Below are positions 1 to 10,020 of a stretch of DNA of 42,133 bases, in pieces. The position numbers and the translations under genes were made by a program. Each line of letters opens with the position of its first letter. Within the stretch, counting starts at the first letter, position 1. The DNA comes from Nitrosospira multiformis. GTDB taxonomy: Bacteria > Pseudomonadota > Gammaproteobacteria > Burkholderiales > Nitrosomonadaceae. The notes beneath the pieces were generated by a model. That model was not told the origin of the DNA. It made no database searches and saw only the letters and a list, made by a program, of their open reading frames with translations. Location: contig NZ_FOHI01000014.1 of NCBI RefSeq assembly GCF_900111585.1, positions 1-42,133 of the forward strand, given 5' to 3'.

Positions 1-152
1 GTACCACCTATATTGCCACTACCAGTACTTTACATACCCATAAGCCCGTAAAGACTACTCCCCGCCATACACTTAAGTCAAGCAGTTTGTCAGAGATGTA
101 GAAGTGAGTGTTTACTTCGCCAAAGGCTCTGGATTATTCTGGAAGCGGTGGA
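1..152. other. Spacer beyond parB, no gene seen
   Basis: No reading frame here looks like a gene. The parB stop codon lies at 153-155, and the short GGTGG/CCACC inverted repeat at about 150-163 overlaps it. That repeat could contribute to transcription termination, but there is no T-run, so I do not call a terminator. Confidence 0.4.
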
Positions 153-1010
153 TTACCACCGTGACAATATTCCATCCAGTTGTTCCAGGGTTTCGTAATG
201 AATCAGTATGGTTCCTTTACCCTTTTTCCCTGGGGTTATCACGACCTGCGCTCCGAGTTTTGCCGAGAAATTCTCCTGTAACCGTAGTAAATCGCGGTCG
301 CGCTGGGGGTGATGTTTTACCACCGGATGTTCGATCTGATATACCAGCTTTTCTGTTTCACGTACTGAAAGCCCTTTATGTACTACAAGATTTGCCGTCT
401 CTATCTGCTTGGCCGCAGCGAGTGATAGCAATGCGCGAGCGTGTCCCATGTCGATCTTTCCCTGCATCAGCAGTTCCTGGACAGGAGCAGCCAGATTAAG
501 CAATCTCAGGAGATTGGAAATCGCGCTGCGCGAACTTCCCAAAGCTTCGCTGGCAGCCTGGTGCGTCATGCCGAATTCCCTGATGAGCCTCTGGATTCCC
601 AAGGCTTCTTCCAGAGGGTTGAGATTTTCGCGTTGAATGTTCTCGATCAGTGACATCGCCAGCGCAGCCTCATCCGGAACCTCGCGGATCAGGGCGGGCA
701 CCTCACCCAATCCCGCCAGTTGCGCTGCACGCCAGCGGCGCTCGCCGGCGATAATTTCGTACTTTCCACCACCGACTGGCCGTACGAGTACTGGCTGCAT
801 CACCCCCTGGGCCTTGATGGATTCCGCCAGTTCCCCCAGCGATTCCTTATCCATGCGCGTACGCGGCTGGTATTTCCCCGGCTGCAGCAGCGAGACTTTG
901 ATACTCTGAAGCGTCTCCTCCGAGACAGCGTTATCGCCGCTGCCCGCCAGCAACGCATCCAGCCCTCTCCCCAATCCTCTTACTTTCATTTTTCTTTCGT
1001 CCGGCTTCAT
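153..1010 (-). CDS. parB: Chromosome partitioning protein ParB
   Basis: ParB is a CTP-dependent clamp that loads at parS, spreads along the origin region and works with ParA to segregate sister origins. The 285-residue protein has the family layout: a basic N-terminal tail with RGLGRGLDALL (about 11-21, the ParA-contacting peptide), the CTPase motif GERRWRA (89-95), the segment ENIQRENLNPLEEA (123-136), a helix-turn-helix at about 148-170 and a C-terminal dimerisation domain. The first ATG is at 1010; a second Met at codon 8 (MKVRGLG) is an equally plausible start. It follows parA by 5 bp on the same strand, so the two are almost certainly co-transcribed. Three perfect parS sites lie about 3.6 kb upstream at 4562-4945, so the full ParABS set is in this window. 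Confidence 0.96.
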   Translation of the reverse strand: MKPDERKMKVRGLGRGLDALLAGSGDNAVSEETLQSIKVSLLQPGKYQPRTRMDKESLGELAESIKAQGVMQPVLVRPVGGGKYEIIAGERRWRAAQLAGLGEVPALIREVPDEAALAMSLIENIQRENLNPLEEALGIQRLIREFGMTHQAASEALGSSRSAISNLLRLLNLAAPVQELLMQGKIDMGHARALLSLAAAKQIETANLVVHKGLSVRETEKLVYQIEHPVVKHHPQRDRDLLRLQENFSAKLGAQVVITPGKKGKGTILIHYETLEQLDGILSRW

Positions 1011-1015
1011 GTCTT

Positions 1016-1834
1016 CTAGGCTTCAAGTGTCTGTTGATACTGCTGGTCCGGCGTGGCGCTCTCCGGAAAGTATCGGGCCGATATTTCACCCGCCAGCGCC
1101 AGGTAAGCCTGCGTACCTTTGGATAACCTGTCATGGTACAGCGCGGGAATACCAAAGCTGGGCGCCTCGGCTAATCGCACATTACGAGGAATTACCGTAC
1201 GGTAGACCCGGTCTCCAAAGTACTGCTGCAACTGATCGGAAACCTGTTGTGCCAGAATATTGCGTGGATCGAACATGGTACGCAACAATCCCTCGATCTC
1301 CAGCTTGGAATTGAAGTGAGCGCGTACTTTCTTAATGGTGTTGACGAGATCGCTCAATCCTTCGAGGGCGTAGTACTCGCACTGCATGGGGATCACCACA
1401 GCCTCGGCTGCGCACAAACCATTCAGCGTGAGCAGATTGAGCGCAGGTGGACAATCGATAAGAATAAAATCGTATTCCCGCTCGACTTCCCGCAAGGCTT
1501 CCCGCAGGCGTGTTTCCCGCCCCGGTAAATCAATCAACTCTATTTCCGCCCCGGCAAGCTCGCGATTGGCGGGGAGTAGATCATATTTGCCACTGGGGGA
1601 GGACACTCTTACGTCCACCACCCCCATGCTTCCCAGCAGAACCTGATAAACCGTGTGCTCCAACCCGCCCTTGTCTACACCGCTGCCCATCGTGGCGTTA
1701 CCCTGCGGATCAAGGTCTATCAACAGCACCCGCCGCTGCACAGCTTCAAGGCTTGCCGCCAAATTGACGCTGGTAGTCGTTTTCCCTACCCCACCTTTTT
1801 GATTGGTTACTGCCAGAATTTTCGCCATTGCCAC
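1016..1834 (-). CDS. parA: Chromosome partitioning ATPase ParA (Soj)
   Basis: ParA is a nucleoid-bound Walker ATPase whose gradient pulls ParB-parS complexes apart. The 272-residue product starts with the deviant Walker A motif KGGVGKTTT (13-21, with the signature lysine), followed by LLIDLDPQGNAT (Walker A', about 37-48) and the Walker B-type segment ILIDCPP. There is no N-terminal helix-turn-helix domain, so it is the short chromosomal Soj-like type rather than a plasmid ParA. MAMAKI offers two Met codons for the start; the outer one is used here. It lies 72 bp after rsmG and 5 bp before parB, giving the usual mnmG-rsmG-parA-parB order. Confidence 0.96.
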   Translation of the reverse strand: MAMAKILAVTNQKGGVGKTTTSVNLAASLEAVQRRVLLIDLDPQGNATMGSGVDKGGLEHTVYQVLLGSMGVVDVRVSSPSGKYDLLPANRELAGAEIELIDLPGRETRLREALREVEREYDFILIDCPPALNLLTLNGLCAAEAVVIPMQCEYYALEGLSDLVNTIKKVRAHFNSKLEIEGLLRTMFDPRNILAQQVSDQLQQYFGDRVYRTVIPRNVRLAEAPSFGIPALYHDRLSKGTQAYLALAGEISARYFPESATPDQQYQQTLEA

Positions 1835-1906
1835 TCCTAGAACCGAGATACTGGAAGCCGATCAATACGAGGTGAAACACTTGGCGAAAAGCCAAGGAAT
1901 CTTACT

Positions 1907-2557
1907 TTACCGTCCGGCACGCTTGAGCACAACCAGATGACGCTTCGCCCTCAGATCGGGAATCGTTAGCAACAATATTTTGTCGACAATGAATGTCTCG
2001 GGTAACTGCGCAATTTCTTCGTGGGGATATACACCTTTCATTGCCACCAATCGCCCACAGTCAGTCCCTTGCTCCCCCCCTTGGGCACACAAATGTCCCG
2101 CGAGCTTGACGAAGTCCGCCAGATCGGAAAAAGCGCGCGAAATAACGGTATTAAAGCCGTTGTTCGAACCGACGCTTTCCATGCGCTCGCCGATGACCTC
2201 CACATTTTCAAGCTCCAATTCAATCCGCGCCTGCTGCAGGAACGCTGCTTTTTTGTGGTTGCTTTCCACCAGCATCACGCGCCACTCCGGACGGGCCAAC
2301 GCCACGGGGATTCCAGGAAGGCCGGCGCCGCTGCCCACATCAGCAACGCGGGGTCCGTCAATGTGCGGCAGAACAGCCAGACTGTCCAGCACATGCAGTG
2401 CGAGCATCGCTTCCGGTTCACGCACTGCCGTCAGGTTGTGCACCCGGTTCCATTTCTGGATGAGCGCCAGATATTGCAGGAGGCGCGCCTGATTTGATTC
2501 GGTAATAGACAGACCCAGTGCTGCGATTCCCTCAGCAAGTTGCGTAGCCGGATTCAT
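1907..2557 (-). CDS. rsmG: 16S rRNA (guanine527-N7)-methyltransferase RsmG
   Basis: RsmG (GidB) methylates N7 of G527 in 16S rRNA using S-adenosylmethionine; in other bacteria its loss gives low-level streptomycin resistance. The 216-residue protein shows the family core: an N-terminal helical cap with [15 protein letters not shown], then a Rossmann-type methyltransferase fold with SAM motif [16 protein letters not shown] and acidic [12 protein letters not shown], and the later [12 protein letters not shown] motif. Length is typical. The start codon overlaps the mnmG stop by 4 nt (2554-2557), so the two are probably translationally coupled. Confidence 0.95.
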   Translation of the reverse strand: MNPATQLAEGIAALGLSITESNQARLLQYLALIQKWNRVHNLTAVREPEAMLALHVLDSLAVLPHIDGPRVADVGSGAGLPGIPVALARPEWRVMLVESNHKKAAFLQQARIELELENVEVIGERMESVGSNNGFNTVISRAFSDLADFVKLAGHLCAQGGEQGTDCGRLVAMKGVYPHEEIAQLPETFIVDKILLLTIPDLRAKRHLVVLKRAGR

Positions 2558-4452
2558 GCGCTTTTCTTCGTATTCGCGCCGGAAAAACCGCGCTTGACAT
2601 GGACCAGCAATAGCGAAATTGCTGCGGGCGTGATTCCGGAAATGCGGGATGCCTGACCTGCCGTTTCAGGCTTGAACTGATTAAGTTTCTGCTGGACTTC
2701 ATTCGAAAGTCCGCGCACGGTTTTATAATCCAGGTCCTGTGGCAGGCGAATGTCTTCATAATAAGCATTCCGTGCTACTTCATCTTTCTGGCGCTCGATG
2801 TATCCCTGATACTTCGCCTGGATTTCGACCTGCTCCGCCGCTGCGAGATCGGGAACAGGTTCGCCTGCGCCGGGCAGTGTCATGAGTTCCGCGTACGACA
2901 CATTGGGCCGGCGCAGCAAGTCATGCAGAGAGCACTCATGCTCGATGTTTTTCCCGATGACACGTAATGCATCGGTTTCGGAAAGGTTCTTCGGGCTGAG
3001 CCACGTGGTCTTCAGCCGGTTTTGCTCTTGAGCAATAGCCTCTTGTTTGGTATCGAACGCCACCCAGCGCGCGTCATCCACCACCCCTAGCCTGCGCCCG
3101 GCTTCCGTCAGACGGAGATCGGCGTTATCCTCCCGCAATTGCAACCGGTATTCCGCGCGGCTAGTGAACATGCGATAGGGTTCAGTAACACCTCGGGTAA
3201 TGAGATCATCCACCAGGACACCCAAATAGGCTTCATCCCGGCGCGGACACCATGGTTCCCTATCCTGCGTTTTTAGTGCAGCGTTGATTCCCGCAAGCAA
3301 CCCCTGCGCCGCGGCCTCTTCATAACCCGTGGTGCCATTGATCTGTCCCGCAAAAAACAAGCCTTCGATCATCCTGGTTTCAAGCGAGCTTTTCAGGGCA
3401 CGCGGATCAAAATAATCATATTCGATCGCATAACCGGGTCGGGTGATATGGGCGTTTTCCAATCCTTTGATCGAGCGTACCAGTTTCACCTGCATATCGA
3501 AGGGGAGGCTCGTGGAGATTCCGTTGGGGTACACCTCGTGGGTCGTGAGACCCTCCGGTTCGAGAAAAATCTGATGCGATTCCTTGGTGGAAAAGCGCAC
3601 GACCTTGTCCTCGATAGAGGGACAATAACGAGGTCCGATACCCTCGATCGCACCGGAGAATAGAGGGGAGCGATCCAGGCCGCCGCGAATAATGTCGTGC
3701 GTCTGGCTGTTGGTATGCGTGATCCAGCAAGATACCTGCTTCGGGTGGGAAGCAGCATTGCCCATAAAGGAAAAAACGGGCACAGGTGCGTCGCCGGGTT
3801 GAGCGGTAACAGCGGAATAATCGATGGTACGGCCATCTATCCGGGGTGGGGTCCCAGTTTTCAACCGCCCGACAGGGAGCTTCAATTCGCGCAGGCGGCC
3901 GGCAAGACTGTTGGATGGGAGGTCCCCGGCCCGTCCGGCTTGAAAATTTGCCGAGCCTACATGAGCCAGGCCTGCCAGAAAGGTTCCGGCGGTAAGAATT
4001 ACAGCACGCGCATTAAAGCGGATGCCAAGCTGTGTGTCAACTCCCACCACCCGCTCTCCTTCAACCACCAGATCGTCCACCCCTTGCTGAAACAGCCAGA
4101 GATTCGGCTGATTTTCCAACCGCCGCCGGATCGCTTGGCGGTAGAGAACCCGATCAGCCTGGGCGCGTGTTGCGCGTACCGCAGGTCCTTTGCGCGAGTT
4201 GAGGATGCGAAACTGTATGCCCGCCTCATCCGCCGCCTCCGCCATCACGCCTCCGAGGGCATCGATTTCCTTCACCAAATGCCCTTTGCCAATCCCGCCT
4301 ATGGAAGGGTTGCATGACATCTGCCCCAGCGTTTCGATGTTGTGTGATAGCAATAGTGTCTTTTGCCCCATGCGAGCGGCAGCGAGCGCCGCTTCGGTAC
4401 CGGCATGGCCACCGCCTATCACTATTACATCGAATATTTCAGGAACAGTCAT
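2554..4452 (-). CDS. mnmG: tRNA uridine-34 cmnm5 modification enzyme MnmG
   Basis: MnmG (GidA) binds FAD and, in complex with MnmE, adds the carboxymethylaminomethyl group to U34 of certain tRNAs. Seen in the sequence are the dinucleotide-binding motif [19 protein letters not shown] right after the N terminus, [19 protein letters not shown], the central [12 protein letters not shown], and [17 protein letters not shown] near the FAD-binding C-terminal half. The open frame extends upstream to 4581, but that extension runs through a parS site and does not resemble the family. I therefore start at the ATG at 4452 ([14 protein letters not shown]), giving 632 residues, the usual length. No strong Shine-Dalgarno sequence precedes this ATG. 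Its partner mnmE lies 2.4 kb upstream. Confidence 0.95.
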   Translation of the reverse strand: MTVPEIFDVIVIGGGHAGTEAALAAARMGQKTLLLSHNIETLGQMSCNPSIGGIGKGHLVKEIDALGGVMAEAADEAGIQFRILNSRKGPAVRATRAQADRVLYRQAIRRRLENQPNLWLFQQGVDDLVVEGERVVGVDTQLGIRFNARAVILTAGTFLAGLAHVGSANFQAGRAGDLPSNSLAGRLRELKLPVGRLKTGTPPRIDGRTIDYSAVTAQPGDAPVPVFSFMGNAASHPKQVSCWITHTNSQTHDIIRGGLDRSPLFSGAIEGIGPRYCPSIEDKVVRFSTKESHQIFLEPEGLTTHEVYPNGISTSLPFDMQVKLVRSIKGLENAHITRPGYAIEYDYFDPRALKSSLETRMIEGLFFAGQINGTTGYEEAAAQGLLAGINAALKTQDREPWCPRRDEAYLGVLVDDLITRGVTEPYRMFTSRAEYRLQLREDNADLRLTEAGRRLGVVDDARWVAFDTKQEAIAQEQNRLKTTWLSPKNLSETDALRVIGKNIEHECSLHDLLRRPNVSYAELMTLPGAGEPVPDLAAAEQVEIQAKYQGYIERQKDEVARNAYYEDIRLPQDLDYKTVRGLSNEVQQKLNQFKPETAGQASRISGITPAAISLLLVHVKRGFSGANTKKSA

Positions 4453-4561
4453 GGAAGCAATCGGGCAAAAATGAATTGAGAGTGGCGCCCATTTTACGGC
4501 AAAACGTGGAGCCATGTAAGAATCATGGAGAGGTCTTGCGGTAAAGAAACTCCGCTCTCTT

Positions 4562-4577
4562 TGTTTCACGTGAAACA
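4562..4577. promoter_or_regulatory. parS: parS site 1 (ParB binding)
   Basis: The 16-bp palindrome tgtttcacgtgaaaca is a perfect match to the universal bacterial parS consensus. It lies 110 bp upstream of the mnmG start and 12 bp from the second site. Confidence 0.95.
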
Positions 4578-4589
4578 ACAAAACAAAAC

Positions 4590-4605
4590 TGTTTCACGTG
4601 AAACA
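4590..4605. promoter_or_regulatory. parS: parS site 2 (ParB binding)
   Basis: A second perfect copy of tgtttcacgtgaaaca, with its centre 28 bp from site 1. This pair occurs only in the first copy of the tandem duplication at 4519-5204. Confidence 0.95.
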
Positions 4606-4929
4606 AAAGCTAATGGGAAACCCCCAGGGGAAAGTCGAAAGGCAAGGGGATTATAACCAATAACGGAGTACCGAAATGATTGAGGAAGGTAATAGAGGGC
4701 TCTCCCGCTAATTGAGCATCTTCTGGCGGGAGGCGAAATCGCTCCACAGAATGATGCACCTGTGACCCTTGCACCGCCGCCGCTTTAACCCTTGAATCGC
4801 CGATGCCTGTCCGGCAACGTCGATCCAGGAAGGTGTAAATACAATACCAGCAGCTGCTTGCAACCGAACACATACAACAATGGATAAGAATCATGGAGAG
4901 GTCTGGCGGTGAAGAAACGCCGGTCTCTT

Positions 4930-4945
4930 TGTTTCACGTGAAACA
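4930..4945. promoter_or_regulatory. parS: parS site 3 (ParB binding)
   Basis: A third perfect tgtttcacgtgaaaca. It sits in the second copy of the tandem duplication, 340 bp from site 2. The bases around it (ctcttTG...aaagctaatggga) match those around site 2. Confidence 0.95.
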
Positions 4946-5046
4946 AAAGCTAATGGGAAGCGGCAGGGAGAATTCGAAAGGCAAGGGAATTACACCTAAT
5001 AACCGAGTGCCGAAACGATTGAGGAAGATGACAGAGGATCTTCCCA

Positions 5047-5361
5047 CTAATTGAGCATCTTCTGGCGGCGAGTGTTGGAATCGCCGTGCAGGATGATGCG
5101 CGCTGTGATCAGTCCCCGCTGCCGCTTTAACCAGCAGCGTCGATCCGGTAAGGGTGCAAATACAATACCGGCAGCTGCTCGCTGCGAAACACATACAGCG
5201 GTAGAAACGTTAATGGTCTTGGTAGATTGCCTTACCCCGCTTAAAATTGAACCTGTTTCGATCTGCACTAGCCACTCAACTTCTTGTTCAATTGCTGTGG
5301 CCTCTCCAGGCTCTCCATCGAGATCTGGTTCCAGCCTATACCCATGCCTTAACTCATCCAA
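5047..5361 (-). other. Doubtful small frame, possibly a gene remnant
   Basis: A 104-codon frame starting with TTG. Its first 50 residues are acidic and protein-like (LDELRHGYRLEPDLDGE, EQEVEWLVQIETG), while its last third runs into the second copy of the tandem duplication. I do not recognise the family and see no convincing ribosome binding site. It may be a truncated gene whose 3' end was replaced by the repeat. Confidence 0.25.
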
Positions 5362-5422
5362 AATAATCGATTACAGAGCTTCTACGCTTGCCGCTTTTTT
5401 GTGCAACCGACGAAAATTTCCT

Positions 5423-5759
5423 TTAATCCGAGCGAATGGGGGTAACTATGAGTGCCTCGCTCTCCCCTGGGGTCAGGTTATACTTCCGGGACAGTCCGAA
5501 GCTGTACTCACCCTCGCTTACCAGTATCGAAGCGATGCAGTAGACGGGATCTATCGACCAAACAAGTCCTGTTGCTTCCATGCATCGGATCTCCGATGCA
5601 TGGAAGGCCAGGACGAACTCGACAGAGCTGTGTGAACCAAGCAGTGAAACACTCACGAATGATCCTTTTGCATCGCTCAGGATACTCATCCAGTCGTGCT
5701 GCCGTTTCTCCAGGCAGTAATCTGATACCTAAACTCAGACCGTTATCAGATGCGGTCAC
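5423..5759 (-). pseudogene. Apparent frameshifted small gene, unknown family
   Basis: Two overlapping minus-strand frames look like pieces of one protein. The first (from 5759) reads MTASDNGLSLGIRLLPGE...ARLDE. At about 5685-5700 the coding-like character moves to another frame that reads DWMSILSDAKGSFVSVSLLG and ends at 5423 with LTPGESEALIVTPIRSD. The break would be a single-base indel or a sequencing error. The 32-bp palindrome at 5575-5606 lies within this frame. Family not recognised, and the second frame could instead be an independent small gene. Confidence 0.3.
5575..5606. repeat. Near-perfect 32-bp palindrome
   Basis: The arms cttccatgcatcgga (5575-5589) and tccgatgcatggaag (5592-5606) are exact reverse complements, separated by only tc. 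Such a short centre suits a binding site for a dimeric protein or a cruciform better than an RNA terminator, and no T-run follows. Confidence 0.85.
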
Positions 5760-6521
5760 GATTGTTCAACAACGTGATGCGACGCATTGCGCGTTCGTAT
5801 CTTCACGACCTAGATACAAGAAACGCGGCCTCTACTTGCCGCCCCACCCACGCACCCCCATTGCTGCCCAATTGCTGCTCACCTCTCCGCCGCCAAAATC
5901 ATCGCTCCAGACTTCTTCATCGATAGAACTCAATTATTTCTGCGGTAACATCTACCATTCGGGCAACCATTTCCCTGGAGCGGGTCTGAAAAACAGATCC
6001 CCCAGGGTTTAGGTGCATCCATCGGTCCATTTCCATCGTACGGAATATCCGGATGGTCGTATAGCGACTCACAGGTACCATATGGATTAGAGAGTTCGGT
6101 GACTTAACAACCGAATCGCGTGCTTGCGCAACCACACCAGCAACACCTCCAAACCCTACCATGCTGATACCCTTGGCCGATGACAGTCATTCATAGCATC
6201 TCGAGGTAAATCGCTTCTCGTCTGTAGATAATCCTTCTCGAATTGGAGTACCGGCAACTTGAGCGAACATTTGCTCCTGCTGTATTTCTCCTTATTTCTT
6301 TAGAGCTTGTTCCCAAGAGCATTGTTGCCTGTACTTTTGAAAAATCTGTACTACCATGAAATTATCCACCGCTACGGAGCGCTCCACTTCTGGCTTCGAT
6401 AAAAAGGCCGCACGGTATAGGCCGTGCTTGAACTGGAACTATCTGCTGCACAGGATCGATTGCACTCTACACAGCTAATCAAGTTCGATAATGCAGAAAA
6501 TCTGATGAGAAGGAGGCGAAG
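5760..6521. other. Spacer with decayed frames, no supported gene
   Basis: No frame here can be supported as a gene. A minus-strand frame at 5917-6162 (81 codons, containing RTMEMDRWMHLNPGG) looks mildly protein-like but has no recognised family. A 6-bp hairpin (gcacgg/ccgtgc) lies at 6410-6427. A near-consensus DnaA box, ttatccacc, is at 6362-6370. Confidence 0.5.
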
Positions 6522-6803
6522 ATGAATTTACACTCGACTGGCAGGGCAAACTGGTTATTCAGCGGGCTCGCTCTCGGCGCGCTCACCATGTTTCTCCTTG
6601 ATCCTGCTAAAGGAAGACGCCGCCGTGCATTGGCAAAAGACAAGATATACAGCGCTGGCGTAAAAACCCGTAAGCGCATCGATGCAAAGTCACGTGATTT
6701 GGCCAACCGGGCGAAAGGACTGCGCGCCGAGGCACGCAACATGATGTCCAGCGACGATAACCGCGGCGAGAACAAGGCAAGTGAGAGTCAGCCTGAAACT
6801 TGA
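6522..6803 (+). CDS. Small basic membrane protein, YtxH-like
   Basis: A 93-residue protein with one predicted membrane segment near the N terminus (about residues 11-26, WLFSGLALGALTMFLL). This is followed by DPAKGRRRRALAKDK and a long, highly charged, probably helical or coiled tail. The pattern of one short hydrophobic helix, then LLDPxxGRRRRA, is familiar from small YtxH-like and other uncharacterised envelope proteins of proteobacteria; their function is not known. A strong Shine-Dalgarno sequence (aaggagg, about 6510-6516) precedes the ATG, which supports real translation. It is the only plus-strand gene inside the minus-strand origin cluster and runs tail-to-tail with mnmE, 33 bp away. 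Confidence 0.75.
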   Translation: MNLHSTGRANWLFSGLALGALTMFLLDPAKGRRRRALAKDKIYSAGVKTRKRIDAKSRDLANRAKGLRAEARNMMSSDDNRGENKASESQPET

Positions 6804-6836
6804 TCGGGAGGAGATTTCCAGGCACGAGAGGTTCTG

Positions 6837-8195
6837 CTACTTCCCTATGCAGAAGCGGGAAAAAATTTCACCCAGCAGGTCGTCCGCGCTGAATTCACCG
6901 GTAATCGATGATAAAGCCAGCTGGGCAAGCCGCAGTTCCTCAGCAAAAAGCTCGACCTGATCCATGCTGGTCGCCAGCGCACAAGCAGCTTCGAGATGTG
7001 TCTGGGCAGCTGTCAATGCAGAAAGATGACGTTGGCGGGCCATAAAGGCTCCTTCTCCTGCTGATGGCTGCCACCCTATCATTTCCAGCAGTCTTTGTTG
7101 CAGTAACCCGATTCCCTCACCCGTTTTAGCGGAAACCCAGATATCTGTGGTGGCTGGGGCGATGGAGAGGGTGGAATTCGGTTCCGATTCCAGCAGATCG
7201 GTTTTGTTATGGACGACAATGAGCCGCAAACCCGGGGGAAGCGAGGCGAGTATGGCCCGATCTTCTGGCGTTATTCCCACTCGACTATCCACAAGCAGCA
7301 GGACGATACTTGCTCTATCGATCGTGGAGCGCGTCCGTGCCATACCCATTTTTTCGATCACATCCTCTGTCTCCCGCAAACCAGCGGTATCCAGAAGGTG
7401 CAAGGGCACACCTTCAATCTCTATAACCTGGTGGATAACGTCCCGTGTCGTGCCCGGGATTTCTGTAACGATAGCAACTTCTTCTCCCGCGAGACGATTC
7501 AGGAGGCTGGATTTTCCAACATTCGGCTGCCCGACCAAAGCAATCCATATTCCTTCCCGCAACAGGCTACCTTGCCGGGCCGAGCTGAGCACCTGTTCAA
7601 GCTGGTGCCGGAGGTGCTCCAATCTGACTTCCAGCTCCCTTCCAGAAATGAACTCAATTTCTTCTTCCGAAAAATCAAGTGAAGCCTCCACAAGCATTCG
7701 CAGGTCAGTAAGCGCTTGCACCAAAACATGAATGGCGTTGGAAAATTCACCTTGAAGGGAACGGATGGCGCAGCGGGCAGCTTCCTCGGTACTGGCGTCA
7801 ATAAGGTCCGCCACGCTTTCAGCCTGCGCCAGATCAAGCTTGTCATTCAGGAATGCACGCAGGGTAAACTCCCCTGGTTGCGCCAGTCGCGCGCCAGCGG
7901 AGAGACAACTCGCCAGCAGCAGGTTCATGACTGCAGGGCCGCCATGTCCTTGCAGTTCCAGAACCTCTTCTCCGGTATAGGACTGGGGAGCGGGAAAGTA
8001 GAGGGCTATTCCCTGATCGATAACGCGACCATTTTCGTCACGAAATCGGGTAAGGCTGGCGCGCCGGGGTTCCGGCACACAGCCTACGATCTTGAGAGCA
8101 AGCGATTGCAGATTTCTGCCGGAAACACGCACCACCCCGATACCTCCCCGGCCTGGGGGCGTTGCAATCGCGGCAATTACATCAGAACGAGTCAT
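6837..8195 (-). CDS. mnmE: tRNA modification GTPase MnmE
   Basis: MnmE (TrmE) is a dimeric GTPase that binds a one-carbon folate and, with MnmG, makes cmnm5U34 in tRNA. The 452-residue protein has all parts: an N-terminal folate-binding domain (starting [20 protein letters not shown]), a helical domain, and an inserted G domain with G1 GQPNVGKSS, the G2 region IPGTTRD, G3 DTAGLRE and G4 NKTD. The C-terminal end is FCIGK, with the catalytically important cysteine. The start at 8195 ([15 protein letters not shown]) is the family N terminus. It lies 73 bp downstream of yidC on the same strand. Confidence 0.96.
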   Translation of the reverse strand: MTRSDVIAAIATPPGRGGIGVVRVSGRNLQSLALKIVGCVPEPRRASLTRFRDENGRVIDQGIALYFPAPQSYTGEEVLELQGHGGPAVMNLLLASCLSAGARLAQPGEFTLRAFLNDKLDLAQAESVADLIDASTEEAARCAIRSLQGEFSNAIHVLVQALTDLRMLVEASLDFSEEEIEFISGRELEVRLEHLRHQLEQVLSSARQGSLLREGIWIALVGQPNVGKSSLLNRLAGEEVAIVTEIPGTTRDVIHQVIEIEGVPLHLLDTAGLRETEDVIEKMGMARTRSTIDRASIVLLLVDSRVGITPEDRAILASLPPGLRLIVVHNKTDLLESEPNSTLSIAPATTDIWVSAKTGEGIGLLQQRLLEMIGWQPSAGEGAFMARQRHLSALTAAQTHLEAACALATSMDQVELFAEELRLAQLALSSITGEFSADDLLGEIFSRFCIGK

Positions 8196-8268
8196 CCTGA
8201 GTTCGATGCCAACCCCGTTTATGAAGACGGGAAGGGAGGGGAGTCGTGTCCGACAAATCCCCTGATCA

Positions 8269-9969
8269 CTAATTTGCTTTCTTCTGCTTGCTCGTATTTG
8301 CGACCGAACCTTCGATCATGCGCGTGATCTGCCACTGCTGCGCGATGGAAAGCACGTTGTTTACCAGGGAATACAGCACCAGACCCGCGGGAAAGAAGAA
8401 AAAGAAAACACTGAATGCCAAAGGCATGATCTGCATCACTCTCGCCTGAATGGGATCGGTCGCCGGGGGGCTGAGCCGCTGTTGCAGGAACATGGAAATG
8501 CCCATGATCACCGGCAGCACATAATAGGGATCCGGTGCGGAAAGATCCTCTATCCACAACGCAAAAGACGCGTAACGCAATTCCACGCTCGAGAGCAGTA
8601 CCCAGTACAACGAAATGAATACCGGAATCTGCACCAGGATGGGCAAACAGCCTCCCATCGGGTTGATTTTTTCCGTTTTATAAAAATCCATCATGGCCTG
8701 GTGCATGCGCTGCCGGTCATTCCCGTGTTGTTCCCGCAAACGCTGGAGCTTGGGCGTCACTAAACGCAACTTCGCCATCGAGCGGTAGCCTGCCGCCGAC
8801 AGGGGAAAGAATGCAAGCTTGACCGACATGGTGAGGAGAATGATTGCCACTCCCCAGTTTCCAGTCCAGGAATGAAATAACGACAACAGCCAGAACAATG
8901 GCGCGCCGATCACCGTCAGCCAGCCGTAATCCACAACGAGATCGAGACCCGGCGCGATCGACGCAAGCTTGCTTTGCTCTTCCGGTCCGGCATAGAGCGG
9001 GACAGTGACGGTGGCGCTACTGCCGGGTTCTATCTGACCTACCGGTACGATTACACCGGCGGTATATTCGTTTTCTCCAAGACGTTTCGCGTAATATTCG
9101 CGCGGCAGCTTGTCCTTGGGCAGCCAGGCGGCCAGGAAGTACTGCTGCAGCATGGCAATCCAGCCGTTGTCCGCATTCTTGGGATAGCTGGCATTGCCCT
9201 TGTCCAGCGCGGAAAACTCGATCTTCTTGAATTTTTCCTCTTCGGTATAAAGCGCCGCCCCGGTATAGGTCGGGACCATGAAGAACGAACCCACGGGAGG
9301 CTGGCTGTCGCGCAGCATCTGAAAGTAGGAAAACGGCTGGATGGCTGCGTTCCGTTGATTGGCGACCTCGAAACTGACATCGACGAGATAGCTCCCGCGA
9401 TGAAACGTATAGATTTTAGTCACCTGTACGCCGTCGGCCTCCGGCGCGCTCAACCGTATCTGGATTTTATCCTGCCCGGCTGCCAGCTCGTATGTGCCCG
9501 GTTCCGCCGTAAAACGCGTCTTGTGGGTCGGTAAACCTTCACCGATCAATCCGGATTGCGCTACGTAGATGCGCTCAGGATCGCTTTCCAGTAATGCGAA
9601 AGGCTTGTTTTTATCCTCCTTGGAAGGCTGATGCAGCAACTCGAGACGCCGAATATCGCCACCCGCGGTGTCGATTTCCGCCAGCACCATGTCGGTCTTG
9701 ATCGTGATTTTGTCCCCGGATTCCAGCTTGCCCGCTGCCCTGACAGGAGCGCCGTTTTCCGCGGTCGGGCCCCTTTGCGGTACTGATGAAGCAAGCTGAT
9801 CTCCTGGCACCGGAGTCTCGGCGGTACCTGCATCCGCCTGCATTTCTGTGCCCTGCCCTGCCGTTGTCGGCGCCTGGGTTGCAGGATATTGTTCTTTCTG
9901 CCACGCATCCCACAGGAATAACAGCGATGTGGCAAAAATCAGGAAGAGTACGAATCTTTGTGTATCCAT
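8269..9969 (-). CDS. yidC: Membrane protein insertase YidC
   Basis: YidC inserts membrane proteins, alone or with SecYEG. The 566-residue product has the Gram-negative layout. It starts with a signal-anchor segment ([23 protein letters not shown]), then a Pro/Ala/Gly-rich linker, the large periplasmic beta-sandwich domain (about 90-330), and five conserved C-terminal membrane segments containing [41 protein letters not shown] and a late hairpin ending [21 protein letters not shown]. The tail is short and basic. It sits 51 bp after yidD, matching the conserved rpmH-rnpA-yidD-yidC-mnmE order. Confidence 0.96.
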   Translation of the reverse strand: MDTQRFVLFLIFATSLLFLWDAWQKEQYPATQAPTTAGQGTEMQADAGTAETPVPGDQLASSVPQRGPTAENGAPVRAAGKLESGDKITIKTDMVLAEIDTAGGDIRRLELLHQPSKEDKNKPFALLESDPERIYVAQSGLIGEGLPTHKTRFTAEPGTYELAAGQDKIQIRLSAPEADGVQVTKIYTFHRGSYLVDVSFEVANQRNAAIQPFSYFQMLRDSQPPVGSFFMVPTYTGAALYTEEEKFKKIEFSALDKGNASYPKNADNGWIAMLQQYFLAAWLPKDKLPREYYAKRLGENEYTAGVIVPVGQIEPGSSATVTVPLYAGPEEQSKLASIAPGLDLVVDYGWLTVIGAPLFWLLSLFHSWTGNWGVAIILLTMSVKLAFFPLSAAGYRSMAKLRLVTPKLQRLREQHGNDRQRMHQAMMDFYKTEKINPMGGCLPILVQIPVFISLYWVLLSSVELRYASFALWIEDLSAPDPYYVLPVIMGISMFLQQRLSPPATDPIQARVMQIMPLAFSVFFFFFPAGLVLYSLVNNVLSIAQQWQITRMIEGSVANTSKQKKAN

Positions 9970-10020
9970 CTTGCTCTGCGAGTTATTTTTTTACGACAGA
10001 TAAAAACCGTCTAGAAACAT

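Larger units (their letters stand above)
4519..5204. repeat. Diverged tandem duplication carrying parS
   Basis: Two adjacent copies, about 4519-4873 and 4887-5204, can be aligned by eye through most of their length. Shared blocks include agaatcatggagaggtct at both starts, gaaacaaaagctaatggga after parS, attgagcatcttctggcgg in the middle, and acaataccagcagctgct versus acaataccggcagctgct near the ends. Copy 1 has one extra parS and a few small insertions. Both copies keep an open frame on the minus strand (4610-4894 and 4934-5194) with recognisably related translations such as PPEDAQL and FLNxFGT. I cannot tell whether that frame was ever a gene. No ribosome binding site or known family was recognised. 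Confidence 0.8.

Noticed and set aside
4453-4581. Longer mnmG with 43 extra N-terminal residues
   Set aside because: The extension translates a parS site and is unlike the MnmG family, whose N terminus matches the ATG at 4452.
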